DNA from: Microtetraspora fusca
GTDB lineage: Bacteria > Actinomycetota > Actinomycetes > Streptosporangiales > Streptosporangiaceae
Reading direction: 5' to 3'
NCBI RefSeq assembly: GCF_001570365.1
Contig: NZ_BBYK01000043.1
Location: forward strand, 40,677-104,676
DNA: 64,000 bases
Below the pieces are notes generated by a model, which was not told where the DNA came from, searched no databases, and saw nothing but the letters and a program-made list of their open reading frames with translations. The translations under genes and the position numbers were made by a program. Positions within the stretch are counted from its first letter, which is position 1; every line of letters starts with the position of its first letter. Of the stretch, positions 45,435 to 54,205 are shown piece after piece.

Positions 45435-45824
45435 ATGAGCGACAGCGTGGACGACCTTGACCGTTGGGCTCGCGGACTGGAGATCATGAAGCGCGTGAAC
45501 GGGTGGGACCATCCCGGCGAGGCGCCCGGCGAGGCGCCCGGCGAGTTCTTCGGCATCACGGTGGAGCATCTGTTCGCCGAGATCTGGGCACGCGACGTGC
45601 TGTCGGTCAGGGACCGGCGGCTGCTGCTGCTCGGGTTGCTCGTCGGCGAAGGCCTCGACGACGCCCTGCGCGTCCAGCTCGACACCGCGTTGCGCACCGG
45701 GGAGCTGACCCCCACCGAGCTGCGCGAGGTCGTCGTCTTCCTGACCCACTACGCCGGCTGGCCGCGCGGCACCCGCCTCAACGCGCAGGTCGAGGAGCTG
45801 ATCGAGCGGTCCACCAGCGGCTGA
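45435..45824 (+). CDS. Carboxymuconolactone decarboxylase (CMD)-like protein
   Basis: A 129-aa single-domain CMD/AhpD-superfamily protein. The conserved core is visible from about residue 45: WARDVLSVRDRRLLLLGLL, then RTGELTPTELREVVVFLTHY, then AGWPRG. There is no C-x-x-C pair, so a peroxidase (AhpD) role is unlikely and a decarboxylase-like or unknown role fits better. ATG 45435 follows ggag by 9 nt; the ORF upstream is unsupported. Residues 26-36 come from a 12-bp tandem repeat. It is monocistronic and the natural substrate is unknown. CMD-family genes are frequent ECF41 targets, but no TGTCACA element was seen upstream here. Confidence 0.8.
   Translation: MSDSVDDLDRWARGLEIMKRVNGWDHPGEAPGEAPGEFFGITVEHLFAEIWARDVLSVRDRRLLLLGLLVGEGLDDALRVQLDTALRTGELTPTELREVVVFLTHYAGWPRGTRLNAQVEELIERSTSG
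45513..45545 (+). repeat. 12-bp tandem repeat inside the CMD-like gene
   Basis: The unit cccggcgaggcg occurs 2.75 times in a row and encodes Pro-Gly-Glu-Ala repeats. It keeps the reading frame and could vary in copy number by slippage. Confidence 0.8.
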
Positions 45825-46088
45825 TCCCCTTTCCGCCCGATCCGCCCGCCGGACGTCGGCGGGTCCGCCCGGCATGCCGTACCGGTTCACGGCCGCATTT
45901 CCTTTCAGAAACCGGATGATGTGACGATCTCCGCCTTTATCCGGTCGATGCAGCAAATTACCCGCCGCGGAAACCGCCACTGCCGCCGGGCGACACCCCT
46001 CGCCTCCTTGACTGAAAAGCACCGGGGCGATCGAATGCGGGACAGGCGCACGACGATGCGCGATCACCGATCCCAGGAGGTCACCTCG
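45825..46088. other. Spacer upstream of methyltransferase-deacetylase pair
   Basis: No supported gene. The base composition drops in GC from about 45890 onwards, at the left edge of the lower-GC cassette. A strong Shine-Dalgarno (aggagg) lies at its right end. Confidence 0.35.
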
Positions 46089-46862
46089 ATGGATATCAGC
46101 TACCACGAAACCCAGGATCGCCTGACAAATCGCATACGCGCACACAAGATGTTCGGAAACTTCGACATCACCGACTGGATCGACGATTTCGTCGGCCGCC
46201 GTCCCCGGACGAACATCCTCGACCTCGGATGCGGCGACGGGAACCACATCGACCTCTACCTGCGACATGTCGGCGAAACGGGCACGGTCACCGGTGCCGA
46301 CCGGGACGCGGCGCTGATCGATCGCGCCAGGAGCCGCTATTCCGACGCGAAGAACCTGACCCTGCGCGTCGGCTCGATGGACGAGAAACTCCCCTTCGAG
46401 GACGGCGCGTTCGATCTCTGCATGGTGACGTTCGCCATCTACAACGCGAAAGACGCCGAGTACACACTTCGCGAACTGCACCGAGTTCTCGGCAAAAACG
46501 GCGAGCTCGTCATGATAGGCCCCACCGCCAACAATGTGGCGGAGCTCTACGAATTCAACGAGAAGGTGACCGGGAGAAAAGCGGACGAGAAGACACTGCG
46601 CCGGTCGGAAAGGATCGTCAAGGAGTTCCTGCCGCTCGCTCTGGGCATGTTCGGCTCCGTCCAGGGGGAGGTGATCAACTCCGTGCTCACCTTCCCGAAC
46701 AGCGAGGAGTTCCTCCGCTACTTCTGCTCGACGCTGCTGTACGAGGAGATCGCCGAGCGCGAGGGCCTCTCACTCGACGATCTGAAGGCGTACTGCCCGC
46801 CGAGCGGGGCGATGCCGGTGTCCAAGGAGATGGTCGCGGTGGTGGCCACGAAGTCGTCCTGA
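46089..46862 (+). CDS. Class I SAM-dependent methyltransferase
   Basis: A 257-aa methyltransferase. SAM-binding motif I is NILDLGCGDGNH (about 42-53), followed by an acidic end of beta-2 (GADRDAALI) and post-motif strands LPFEDGAFDLCMVTF and VLGKNGELVMIGP, as in UbiE/Methyltransf_11-type enzymes. ATG 46089 has a perfect aggagg site 7 nt upstream. It is followed after 36 bp by a PIG-L deacetylase gene, so the two probably form an operon. Lysine, asparagine and A/T-ending codons are far more frequent than in surrounding genes, suggesting acquisition by transfer. The substrate is unknown; a small molecule or sugar fits the partner. Confidence 0.85.
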   Translation: MDISYHETQDRLTNRIRAHKMFGNFDITDWIDDFVGRRPRTNILDLGCGDGNHIDLYLRHVGETGTVTGADRDAALIDRARSRYSDAKNLTLRVGSMDEKLPFEDGAFDLCMVTFAIYNAKDAEYTLRELHRVLGKNGELVMIGPTANNVAELYEFNEKVTGRKADEKTLRRSERIVKEFLPLALGMFGSVQGEVINSVLTFPNSEEFLRYFCSTLLYEEIAEREGLSLDDLKAYCPPSGAMPVSKEMVAVVATKSS

Positions 46863-46898
46863 GCGGCGCCGCATCCCGTACAGATCCAAGGAGACACC

Positions 46899-47609
46899 GT
46901 GATCAACTGGTCAGAACAGCGACTTCTGGTGGTCGCCCCGCATCCGGACGACGAGCTGCTGGGCTGCGGTGGCCTCATCAACATGGTGAAGCGCTCCGGA
47001 GGGCAGGTATACGTCCTCTTCGTCACCGTCGGCGACACGCGGGACTACTCGCAGACAGGACACTCCACCGCCTCTGAGCGCGAGCGCGAGATCGAGGAGG
47101 TCGTCAAGCACTTCGGCTTGGACGGCCACCACATCGCGCTTTCGGGCAGCGAGTACCACCTGCGACTCGATCATCTGCCACGGCAGCGGCTGATCGACCT
47201 GATCGAGCGCGACTGCCCGCTCTCACTCGCCGAGATCCACCCCTCCGCGGTCCTGCTGCCGGAGATCACCAGCTACAACCAGGACCACAAGGCCGTCGCG
47301 CACGCGGGGATCACCGCGCTGCGGCCGAGCCCGCGGAACGAGCGCCACCAACCGCACATGATCCTCATGTACGAGGAGGTGGCCGACGGCTGGAGCGGCG
47401 AGAGCATCTCCCCGCGGAACTTCTACGTCGGCATCGAGCCGACCGACCTCGACCAGAAGATGGAGGGCCTTCGCCTCTACGCGAGCCAGTGGCGGACGCA
47501 CCCCCACACGCGTTCGGAGGAGGCGCTCCGCGGCCTCGCCGCCGTTCGCGGCGTCCAGTGCGGAGAGCCGCTGGCCGAAGCCTTCAACTGCCTCCGGTTC
47601 ACCGCCTGA
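46899..47609 (+). CDS. PIG-L (LmbE-like) zinc deacetylase
   Basis: A 236-aa member of the PIG-L family, which removes acetyl groups from N-acetylglucosaminyl-type substrates (as in mycothiol, bacillithiol or antibiotic biosynthesis). The zinc and catalytic motif is VVAPHPDDELLGCGG (near residues 11-25). The later NQDHKAVAHAG supplies the remaining His ligand. GTG 46899 has aaggagacacc upstream. It forms a pair with the methyltransferase and ends at a hairpin terminator. Lower GC than the region suggests transfer as a unit. It is distinct from mycothiol MshB unless shown otherwise; the substrate is probably a glycosylated metabolite. Confidence 0.88.
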   Translation: MINWSEQRLLVVAPHPDDELLGCGGLINMVKRSGGQVYVLFVTVGDTRDYSQTGHSTASEREREIEEVVKHFGLDGHHIALSGSEYHLRLDHLPRQRLIDLIERDCPLSLAEIHPSAVLLPEITSYNQDHKAVAHAGITALRPSPRNERHQPHMILMYEEVADGWSGESISPRNFYVGIEPTDLDQKMEGLRLYASQWRTHPHTRSEEALRGLAAVRGVQCGEPLAEAFNCLRFTA

Positions 47610-47622
47610 GGCGAAACGATCA

Positions 47623-47674
47623 CGGCCCCGGCCGGCCCGCGCTCTCGACAGGAGTCGCGGTCCGGCCGGGGCCG
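47623..47674 (+). terminator. Hairpin terminator after PIG-L gene
   Basis: cggccccggccgg (47623-47635) pairs perfectly with ccggccggggccg (47662-47674) across a 26-base loop, starting 13 bp after the stop codon. It would end the methyltransferase-deacetylase transcript before the SDR gene. Confidence 0.7.
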
Positions 47675-47706
47675 CGGCCTTGTGACTTTGGGACTAGTCT
47701 GCCGTC

Positions 47707-48459
47707 ATGCCCACCGCTCTCATCACCGGCGCGACCGCCGGCATCGGCGCGGCCTTCGCCCGCCGCCTCGCCGCAGACGGCTTCACCCTCGTGCTGGTCG
47801 CCCGCGACCAGGCCCGGCTGACCGCGTCCGCCGCGGAGCTGCGCAAGCGGTATGGCGTCGCCGTCGAGGTGCTGCCCGCCGACCTCTCCCTCGACGAGGG
47901 CGTACGCCGGGTCGAGGAGCGGCTGGAGCGCGGCGTCGACCTGCTGGTCAACAACGCCGGCTTCGGGCACCCGGGCGCGTTCCTCGAGGTCCCGGTCGCC
48001 GACGAGGTGACCATGCTGCGGGTCCACTGCGAGGCCGTGCTGCGCCTCACCCTGGCCGCGCTGCCGGGGATGCGCTCGCGCGGCCGGGGCTACGTGATCA
48101 ACGTGGCGTCGGTGGCCGCGTTCTTCACCCGAGGCACCTACAGCGCATCCAAGGCGTGGGTGGTCAACTTCAGCGAGTCGGCCGCCGCCGAGATCCCCGA
48201 GCCGAACGTGCGCGTCATGGCCCTGTGCCCCGGATTCGTCCGCACCGAGTTCCACCAGCGGGCCTCGATGGACACCTCCGGCATCCCGGGTTTCCTGTGG
48301 CTGTCGGCCGACCGCGTGGTGGACGAGGCGATGCGCGACCTCGCCCGCGGCCGGCGGGTCAGCGTCCCCTCGGCGCTCTACAAGGCGATCGTGTCGGTGG
48401 GCAAGCTCGTCCCGCGGAACCTGGTCGGGCAGGTGTCGGGCCGCCTCGGGCGCCGCTGA
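47707..48459 (+). CDS. Short-chain dehydrogenase/reductase
   Basis: A 250-aa classical SDR related to the DltE/YqjQ-like branch. The cofactor motif is TGATAGIG (8-15), with LLVNNAGFG, catalytic Ser in VINVASVAAFF and YSASK. The C-terminal region with hydrophobic and basic residues (YKAIVSVGKLVPRNLVGQ) is typical of short-chain reductases acting on lipidic substrates. An Arg follows beta-2 (VARDQARL), suggesting NADP. ATG 47707 begins MPTALITGATAGIG. It stands alone, ends 21 bp from the convergent membrane protein gene, and has an unknown substrate. Confidence 0.88.
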   Translation: MPTALITGATAGIGAAFARRLAADGFTLVLVARDQARLTASAAELRKRYGVAVEVLPADLSLDEGVRRVEERLERGVDLLVNNAGFGHPGAFLEVPVADEVTMLRVHCEAVLRLTLAALPGMRSRGRGYVINVASVAAFFTRGTYSASKAWVVNFSESAAAEIPEPNVRVMALCPGFVRTEFHQRASMDTSGIPGFLWLSADRVVDEAMRDLARGRRVSVPSALYKAIVSVGKLVPRNLVGQVSGRLGRR

Positions 48460-48480
48460 CCCTGCCGCTGCCCCTGCCGG

Positions 48481-51030
48481 TCACCCGGGCAGCCGCGCGG
48501 GTATCCGGTAGACGGCGTAGTCGCCGGAGCGGAACCGCAGGTTCGCCGCGTCCCCGATCGGCGGCGACCGGCGCTCCTCGACGACCAGCCAGCGCACCCC
48601 GAAGCGGTCGCGCAGGTACTGGAAGGCCGCCGGCGACGGGCGGCGGAAGGCCGCGTCGTTGAGCCGGAGCCGCTCGGCGTCCCAGAACGGCAGCCGCGGC
48701 ACCGACTCGCCCGGCCCCCACAGGTCCATGTTCGTCGGCGTGTACGCCCAGCCCTCCACCAGCGCGCGCCGTTCCGACAGCGCGGTCACCCAGAAGTGCC
48801 GGCTGTCGCACGGGTCCTCCCGCCCCCAGACGCAGTGCGCGTTGGTGGCGACGAGGTCGTCCGGCCGGGAGTGGGCGCGCAGCCACCGCCCGGCGGCGAG
48901 CGCGCCGCGCGGCACCTTCTCCCGGTCCGGGTTGACCACCCGCCGCGCGGCCGGGTCGGTCCCACCGGCGTCGCCGAGTGCGAGGACGCGCGCCTGCCAC
49001 GCTCCGGGCATGCCCATGGCCGCGACCACGGACAGCGCCAGCGACCAGGCGCGGACCCCGCGGCGGCGCAGCACCAGCGCGGCACCCGCCACGAGCGCGG
49101 CGACGGCGAGCGCTACGGCGAACGGCAGGTACAGCGCGGCCTCGGGCCGCCCCGGGCCGAGCGGCACCGTGACGCCGCACAGCACCCGGATCAGATACGC
49201 GGCCAGCAGCCCGGCGGCGACCGCGCCCGCGATCGCGAGGCGCGACGGCCGCTCTCTCCTCATCACCGTGAGGAACCCGTACGCCGACAGGATCGCCAGG
49301 TACGGATAGACCGACTGGAGGAAGTACCCCTCGTCCAGGTAGCTGCTGCCGAGCAGCAGCACCGCGCCGACGCCCGCCGCGCACATGCCGGCCATGAGGG
49401 CGACGGACGGCCGCGCGAGCAGCCGGGGCCGGCCCAGCAGTCCGGCGGCGCCGCACCAGGTGACGGCCCAGCACAGCAGGTAGACGGCGGTCATCCCGGC
49501 GAGCGAGGCGGCGCCGGGCTCCACCGCGTGGCCCAGCCCGGCCACCATCACCCACGTCGTACGCGCGATCGACAGCGGCGCGACCATCATCCCCTGCCGC
49601 GTGCCGCCGTACAGGACGAACTGGGCGAACGCCATGAACGCGGCGGTCATGGCGAGCGCGCCGAGCGCGGCCCACGGCGGGCGGCGGTCCCGGACGGCTC
49701 GCACCGCGGCCACCACGACCAGCCCGCCCAGCAGCAGCGGCAGGGGGGTGGCCTTGGCCCCCATGACGGCGGCGAGCAGGACCGCCAGCAGCACCCAAGC
49801 GCCCCGACCGCCGCGCCCCTCCAGCAGTTCCGCGAGCACAAGGACGACGGCCGCCGACAGCAGCGCCCCGAACATCTGCGACGGGCTTCCCCACCCGCTC
49901 GGCTGGAGGCCGTCCCACAGCAGCAGCCCGTTCGTGTTGCCGTACAGGCTCGGCATGGAAACGAGGAGCGTCCCGGCGACGGCCAGCGCCGCGGCGACCC
50001 GCGAGCCGGTGACACGGTGGCCGATCGTCCCGGTGAGCACGGCGAACCCGGCCAGCATCGGCAGCACGGCCAGGCGATACAGCAACACCATCGGCTCGAC
50101 GCCGGTGACCCAGCTCGCCGACGCGAGGTGGGCGTACACGAACCAGTGGGAGAGCAGCGGCTCCCCGGCGACCATGGGCACCTGCGGCGGCATGTGGTGC
50201 CGCAGCTCACCGATCAGGGCCAGGTGGAACGGCATGTCGAAGAGGGACGTCCCGGCCTGGGGCCAGGTCAGCCCGTTGGCGGCGAAGAAGCTCACCGCGC
50301 TCCACACGGTCAGGTACGCCATCAGGAGCGCGAGGAAGCACGACCACCAGCGCGGGGCGGCGGCTCCTCCGGACGGCGGTCGCCTCCAGTGGCGACGCAG
50401 CCGAGGGACGGCCAGGAAGGCGAGGTAGACCGCGGCCGGCCAGGTGAGGACGAGCAGCGGCTCTCCGACGGCGCGGGCCGCGATGTAGGCGGGCACCTCG
50501 ATCGCGTATCCGAGCGCGACGCCGAGGGCGAGCTCCTCCCCCGGCGTGCGGACCGCCCGGGAGCCGTCCGCATCGAGGCGGTCCGGGGCGCGGCCGTCCG
50601 AGCCGAGGCGGTCCGGGCCGCGGCCCTCAACCGGTGCGTCCAAGCGTGAGCCGTCCGGACCGGGTCTGTCCGCGCCGGCTCTCCGCAGGGCACGGCCTCC
50701 TCGTCGGCCGGCGTCGCCTCCCACGGCGACCTGCTGGGCGCGCGGTACCGCCCCCAGCAGCGCCCGGAGCAACAGGACGCCGGGGAGGGCGAGGCCCAGC
50801 GACAAATAGAGCCCGAAGGCGACGAGGTCACGGGACGACACACCGTTGAGCCGTAACACAGCGGCGGTGAAGACGAGGGCGAGCGCCCCGGGCGCCCACC
50901 GGGCCAGGCGGGATCTGCGATGCCGTCCGGCGCGCCTTCCCCCGCCTGTGGACGGGCCCGCCGCGATGGTCCTGACCATGCGGAGAGTCTGGCGGCGGGC
51001 CCGCCGCCGCGCCGCCGTCTTTGCCAGCAC
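48481..51030 (-). CDS. Large polytopic membrane protein, glycosyltransferase-like; paralogue of the gene at the window end
   Basis: An approximately 849-aa protein with at least a dozen hydrophobic segments. A low-complexity loop of repeated Pro-Asp-Arg-Leu units (coding 50540-50700) lies near the N-terminus, and a soluble C-terminal domain (about 170 aa) contains LSERRALVEGWAYTPTN. The topology resembles GT-C or DUF2079/PMT-like membrane glycosyltransferases, but no catalytic motif could be identified. GTG 51030 has aggcgggt upstream; ATG 50979 is the alternative start and lacks a ribosome site. The C-terminal domain is clearly homologous to the partial protein at 63622-64000. The nucleotide-sugar dehydrogenase gene ends 128 bp upstream. 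Confidence 0.7.
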   Translation of the reverse strand: MLAKTAARRRARRQTLRMVRTIAAGPSTGGGRRAGRHRRSRLARWAPGALALVFTAAVLRLNGVSSRDLVAFGLYLSLGLALPGVLLLRALLGAVPRAQQVAVGGDAGRRGGRALRRAGADRPGPDGSRLDAPVEGRGPDRLGSDGRAPDRLDADGSRAVRTPGEELALGVALGYAIEVPAYIAARAVGEPLLVLTWPAAVYLAFLAVPRLRRHWRRPPSGGAAAPRWWSCFLALLMAYLTVWSAVSFFAANGLTWPQAGTSLFDMPFHLALIGELRHHMPPQVPMVAGEPLLSHWFVYAHLASASWVTGVEPMVLLYRLAVLPMLAGFAVLTGTIGHRVTGSRVAAALAVAGTLLVSMPSLYGNTNGLLLWDGLQPSGWGSPSQMFGALLSAAVVLVLAELLEGRGGRGAWVLLAVLLAAVMGAKATPLPLLLGGLVVVAAVRAVRDRRPPWAALGALAMTAAFMAFAQFVLYGGTRQGMMVAPLSIARTTWVMVAGLGHAVEPGAASLAGMTAVYLLCWAVTWCGAAGLLGRPRLLARPSVALMAGMCAAGVGAVLLLGSSYLDEGYFLQSVYPYLAILSAYGFLTVMRRERPSRLAIAGAVAAGLLAAYLIRVLCGVTVPLGPGRPEAALYLPFAVALAVAALVAGAALVLRRRGVRAWSLALSVVAAMGMPGAWQARVLALGDAGGTDPAARRVVNPDREKVPRGALAAGRWLRAHSRPDDLVATNAHCVWGREDPCDSRHFWVTALSERRALVEGWAYTPTNMDLWGPGESVPRLPFWDAERLRLNDAAFRRPSPAAFQYLRDRFGVRWLVVEERRSPPIGDAANLRFRSGDYAVYRIPARLPG

Positions 51031-51157
51031 TTCACCCGCCTGCCGGGGAGCGCCACCCACCGCACGCTGAACGCCGTCATCGCGTCCCGGTCCGCCGCCG
51101 GACCGGAACGCGATCAGATCTGCCCTGCTTGCGGCGCGCGCCGAAGAACGGCGCGGA

Positions 51158-52417
51158 TCAGAGCAGCTCGACGTTGAAGCCCCGGCAGCGGTTCCGGGTG
51201 TCGAAGACGAACCCGGCGGCCCGCTGGACCAGGTCGTAGTCGAAGCAGTCGTGGTCGGTGAGGACCACGACCGCGTCCGCCCGCGCCAGCTCGTGGTACG
51301 ACGCCTCGGCGATCTCGATCCCCGCCGGCAGCAGGCCGAGATCGACGTACGGGTCGGCGGCCCGCACCTCCGCACCGAGCTTGGACAGCTCGCGGGCCAC
51401 CTCGATCGCCGGGGACTCACGGCAGTCGCCCGTATTCTTCTTGTACGCGAGGCCGAGCAGGAGCAGCCGGCTGCCCTTGACCGGCTTGAACCGCTGGTTG
51501 AGCGCGAGCGTCAGCCGGTGGACGACGTGCTCGGGCATGTGGTCGTTGACGTCGTTGGCCAGCTCGACGAACCGGAAGCTGTGCCCCAGGCTGCGCTTGA
51601 CCTTCCACGACAGGTATGACGGATCGATCGGGAGGCAGTGCCCCCCGACGCCCGGGCCCGGGGTGAAGCGCATGTAGCCGAACGGCTTCGTCGAGGCCGC
51701 CTCGATGGCCTCCCAGACGTCGATCCCGAGCTGCTGCGCGAAGATCGACAGCTCGTTCACCAGCGCGATGTTGACGTGCCGGAACGTGTTCTCCAGCAGC
51801 TTGCACAGCTCGGCCACCTGGAGCGACGACACCGGAACGACCTGCTCGACGACGGCGCCGTAGAAGTCGGCGGTCCGGGCGAGCGAGGCGGCGTCGAGAC
51901 CGGACACGACCTTCGGCGTGTTCTCCAGCCGCCAGCGCGGGTTGCCCGGGTCGATGCGCTCGGGGCTGTAGCCGAGGAAGAAGTCCTCCGGGGCGCGCAG
52001 CCCGGACCCCTCCTCCAGGATCGGGCGCAGGTACTCCTCCGTCGTCCCGGGATAGGTGGTGGACTCCAGGATCACGGTGGCGCCGCGCCGCAGGTGCGGG
52101 GCGATCGCCTGCCCGGCGGAGGCGATGTGGCGGAGGTCGGGCGCGCCCTCGCTAAGGGGCGTCGGCACCGTGATGACGCAGACGTCGAACCCCTCGGCCT
52201 CCGCGTAGTCCACCGCCGCGCGGTACCTGCCGGAGTCGTGCGCGGCGGCCAGCACGTCGTCGCCGATGTCCTCGACGTAGCTCTCGGCGGCGTTGAGGCG
52301 CTTCACCCGCCATTCGTCGAGGTCGATCCCCACGACGTCGAACCCGGCCTCGACCGCCCGCATCGCGAGCGGCAGGCCGACGTATCCCTGGCCGATAACG
52401 ACCAGCTTCTCTCCCAC
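51158..52417 (-). CDS. Nucleotide sugar dehydrogenase (UDP-ManNAc/GlcNAc dehydrogenase type)
   Basis: A 419-aa enzyme oxidising a UDP-sugar C6 alcohol to an acid in two NAD-dependent steps. The N-terminal Rossmann motif is VIGQGYVGLPLA (7-18). The catalytic cysteine is C261 in GVGGHCLPIDP. YSPERIDPGN and the C-terminal LLGLAYKKNTGDCRESPA complete the WecC/WbpA/TviB-like pattern rather than the UGD (UDP-glucose) one. ATG 52417 has a purine-rich site (gtgggag). A perfect hairpin lies 30-58 nt upstream. It starts the glycan region; its product would be an N-acetylhexosaminuronate donor for a surface polysaccharide. Confidence 0.88.
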   Translation of the reverse strand: MGEKLVVIGQGYVGLPLAMRAVEAGFDVVGIDLDEWRVKRLNAAESYVEDIGDDVLAAAHDSGRYRAAVDYAEAEGFDVCVITVPTPLSEGAPDLRHIASAGQAIAPHLRRGATVILESTTYPGTTEEYLRPILEEGSGLRAPEDFFLGYSPERIDPGNPRWRLENTPKVVSGLDAASLARTADFYGAVVEQVVPVSSLQVAELCKLLENTFRHVNIALVNELSIFAQQLGIDVWEAIEAASTKPFGYMRFTPGPGVGGHCLPIDPSYLSWKVKRSLGHSFRFVELANDVNDHMPEHVVHRLTLALNQRFKPVKGSRLLLLGLAYKKNTGDCRESPAIEVARELSKLGAEVRAADPYVDLGLLPAGIEIAEASYHELARADAVVVLTDHDCFDYDLVQRAAGFVFDTRNRCRGFNVELL

Positions 52418-53095
52418 TTCCCAGAACCCCCGTCATTTCCGGATCAGATGTCCCGACTCTAGAAGTCGGGACATCCCGAACCGCCGAAGGCGGATTCGGC
52501 GTGTCGCCTTCCAAGCCCGGCGTCGGGGCGGCCCGTCGTCGTAATGTCGCCCCGCTTACAGTCGCGGTCGACTTTCGAACGAAAGGGCTGCTTGGCGAAA
52601 GAGGAAAATACTCTTCGCGTTCACCGTCCCGGCTCTTCTCATCGGTCAGCATCCGATCGCCGCCGCAGTTCGCCGATACCTGCCCCGGTGCCGAGATGCC
52701 ACGACTTTTCCCCGGCGACATCGTTCGTTTCCACGGCCCCGCGGTGGTGCAGCTTTCCGCCGGCACACGGGCCTCCGAGGGCCTCGCCGGCCACAGCCGA
52801 GGCGTCTTCCGATCACGGGTAAATTCCCGGCAACTCACCTGACGCTCTTCGGCAAAAAACCATGGGGCGCGCGGGACCGTTGATCGGCTTCGCCGTAAAT
52901 TCGAACGGTTACCTGGTCGCTGCACCCGCAGGTTCCCGTCGCCCCCTTCAGGCGAGGCAGCCGATGTGTCCCCACAGGTGGCGCCCGTCACGGCCGATGT
53001 CGCCGGTCGGCGCCCCGCCGCAGCGAGGGGGTCACAGGATCGCCGTGCTCTCGCCGGACACAGATCACGCCGAACAATACGAAAGCGCGAAACGA
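52418..53095. other. 678-bp spacer with control signals, no gene recognised
   Basis: This holds a perfect hairpin near the left end and otherwise no convincing coding region on either strand. Codon bias in the short open frames is weak and no family was recognised. The right 100 bp are AT-rich, leading into the WbqC-like gene. It probably contains divergent promoters. Confidence 0.4.
52447..52475. promoter_or_regulatory. Perfect 12-bp inverted repeat upstream of the sugar dehydrogenase
   Basis: gatgtcccgact and agtcgggacatc with a 5-base loop (ctaga), centred about 45 bp before the ATG at 52417. It could be a regulator operator, a 5'-UTR hairpin or an attenuator. Its length and perfection are beyond chance for this composition, which would favour G/C-only stems. 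Confidence 0.6.
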
Positions 53096-53839
53096 ATGAA
53101 GCGAGTTGCGATAGTGCAATCGAATTATATCCCCTGGAAGGGATATATCGATCTCATCGCCCATGTCGACGAGTTCATCCTGCTCGACGACGTACAATAC
53201 ACCAACAGAGATTGGCGTAATCGCAACCGCATAAAGACGGCCACGGGACCCATATGGCTCTCGATTCCCATCAGGCACGGAAGCCGGAGCCAGCTGATCA
53301 ACGAGGCGACCGCCACCGACCAGTCCTGGTGTGTCAAGCACTGGCGAGCACTCACGCACGCCTACCGGAGGGCCCCCTACTTCGACGAGTACGCCACGAT
53401 CATGGAAAAAATGTACCGCGAATGCCCAGGAGACAGGCTGTCCGACATCAACAGACACTTCCTCGAAGGGCTCTGTTCGATCCTCGGCGTTCAGGCCAAC
53501 CTGCGTCAATCCACCGACTACGACGCAATGGGATCCAAGACCGAGCGTCTCATCGACCTGTGCCGGAAGTCGGGAGCGACCGGATACGTTACCGGCCCGG
53601 CCGCCCGAGCCTACCTCGACGAAACCCTCTTCAAAAATGCGGGAATCGAGGTTCAATGGTTCGATTACTCGGGCTATCCCGAGTATCCGCAACTCCACCC
53701 GCCCTTCGACCATCACGTGAGCGTCGTCGATCTCATCTTCAGCACGGGGCCGGACGCCAGGAGATATCTGAAGTCCGCCGCCGCAGGGCCCGGTGAGGCG
53801 TCGTCACTCCAGCCTGCGCTACCGCACGCGCCCGCCTGA
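53096..53839 (+). CDS. WbqC-like family protein
   Basis: A 247-aa protein of the WbqC family, found in O-antigen and other glycan clusters and of unproven reaction. The conserved opening is VAIVQSNYIPWKGYIDLIAH (residues 4-23), followed by DEFILLDDVQYTNRDWRNRN and KTATGPIWLSIP. ATG 53096 is set by the family N-terminus; the longer open frame upstream is low-quality sequence. Codon use is clearly atypical (ATA, TTC, AAT and A-ending codons in the first third), suggesting transfer. It is oriented opposite to the dehydrogenase and GT2 neighbours and appears monocistronic. A role in modified-sugar biosynthesis is inferred from the company it keeps. Confidence 0.8.
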   Translation: MKRVAIVQSNYIPWKGYIDLIAHVDEFILLDDVQYTNRDWRNRNRIKTATGPIWLSIPIRHGSRSQLINEATATDQSWCVKHWRALTHAYRRAPYFDEYATIMEKMYRECPGDRLSDINRHFLEGLCSILGVQANLRQSTDYDAMGSKTERLIDLCRKSGATGYVTGPAARAYLDETLFKNAGIEVQWFDYSGYPEYPQLHPPFDHHVSVVDLIFSTGPDARRYLKSAAAGPGEASSLQPALPHAPA

Positions 53840-54205
53840 CCCAGATCTTTCATGATCTTGATGCAGCGGCTGTAGATCGAGAGCAGCACTCCGGTGGTAG
53901 TTCTCGATCACGTCTCGTGAACGGCCTGCCGCCGGCCATGGCTGATCCGGGCGCGGGCGTGGTGGGGTCTCGCCCGGACCAGCGCAGCACCTTGGCGACG
54001 TCGCCATCGATATCGAGCGCAGGCCTGCCATCGGCGGTGGAGCGAGGGTCACGGCGGCCTCGATTGCACGACCTCTGCCGCGGCACCTGACGATCTACAG
54101 CTGCCCTGTCTTGATCGCTGGTCGAAATCGAGTCTTGCCGGAGTCGCGGCCGCGCGGCCCCTTGCTCTCTTCACCCAACCGACACCGCGCGCGGGTTGCG
54201 ACCGA
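53840..54205. other. Spacer between WbqC-like and GT2 genes, no gene recognised
   Basis: About 366 bp. On the minus strand a short fragment (VLLSIYSRCI at about 53895-53866) faintly recalls the C-terminus of tyrosine recombinases, but it is too short to call. No other coding signal or terminator was seen. Confidence 0.3.

Noticed and set aside
45513-45545. Repeat as part of a CRISPR or other array
   Set aside because: Three partial units in frame inside a coding gene without spacers, so a simple tandem repeat.
50540-50700. Repeated ggtccg-type units as a DNA repeat element
   Set aside because: They encode degenerate Pro-Asp-Arg-Leu repeats in a loop of the membrane protein and do not extend beyond the gene.
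52501-52842. 113-aa open frame in the spacer before the WbqC-like gene
   Set aside because: No recognisable domain, no ribosome site of note, weak codon bias and overlapping frames of equal length on both strands.
53860-53950. Tyrosine recombinase tail on the minus strand (VLLSIYSRCI)
   Set aside because: Only about ten residues resemble an integrase C-terminus, and the upstream frame contains a stop codon. Too short to support an attachment site or element.
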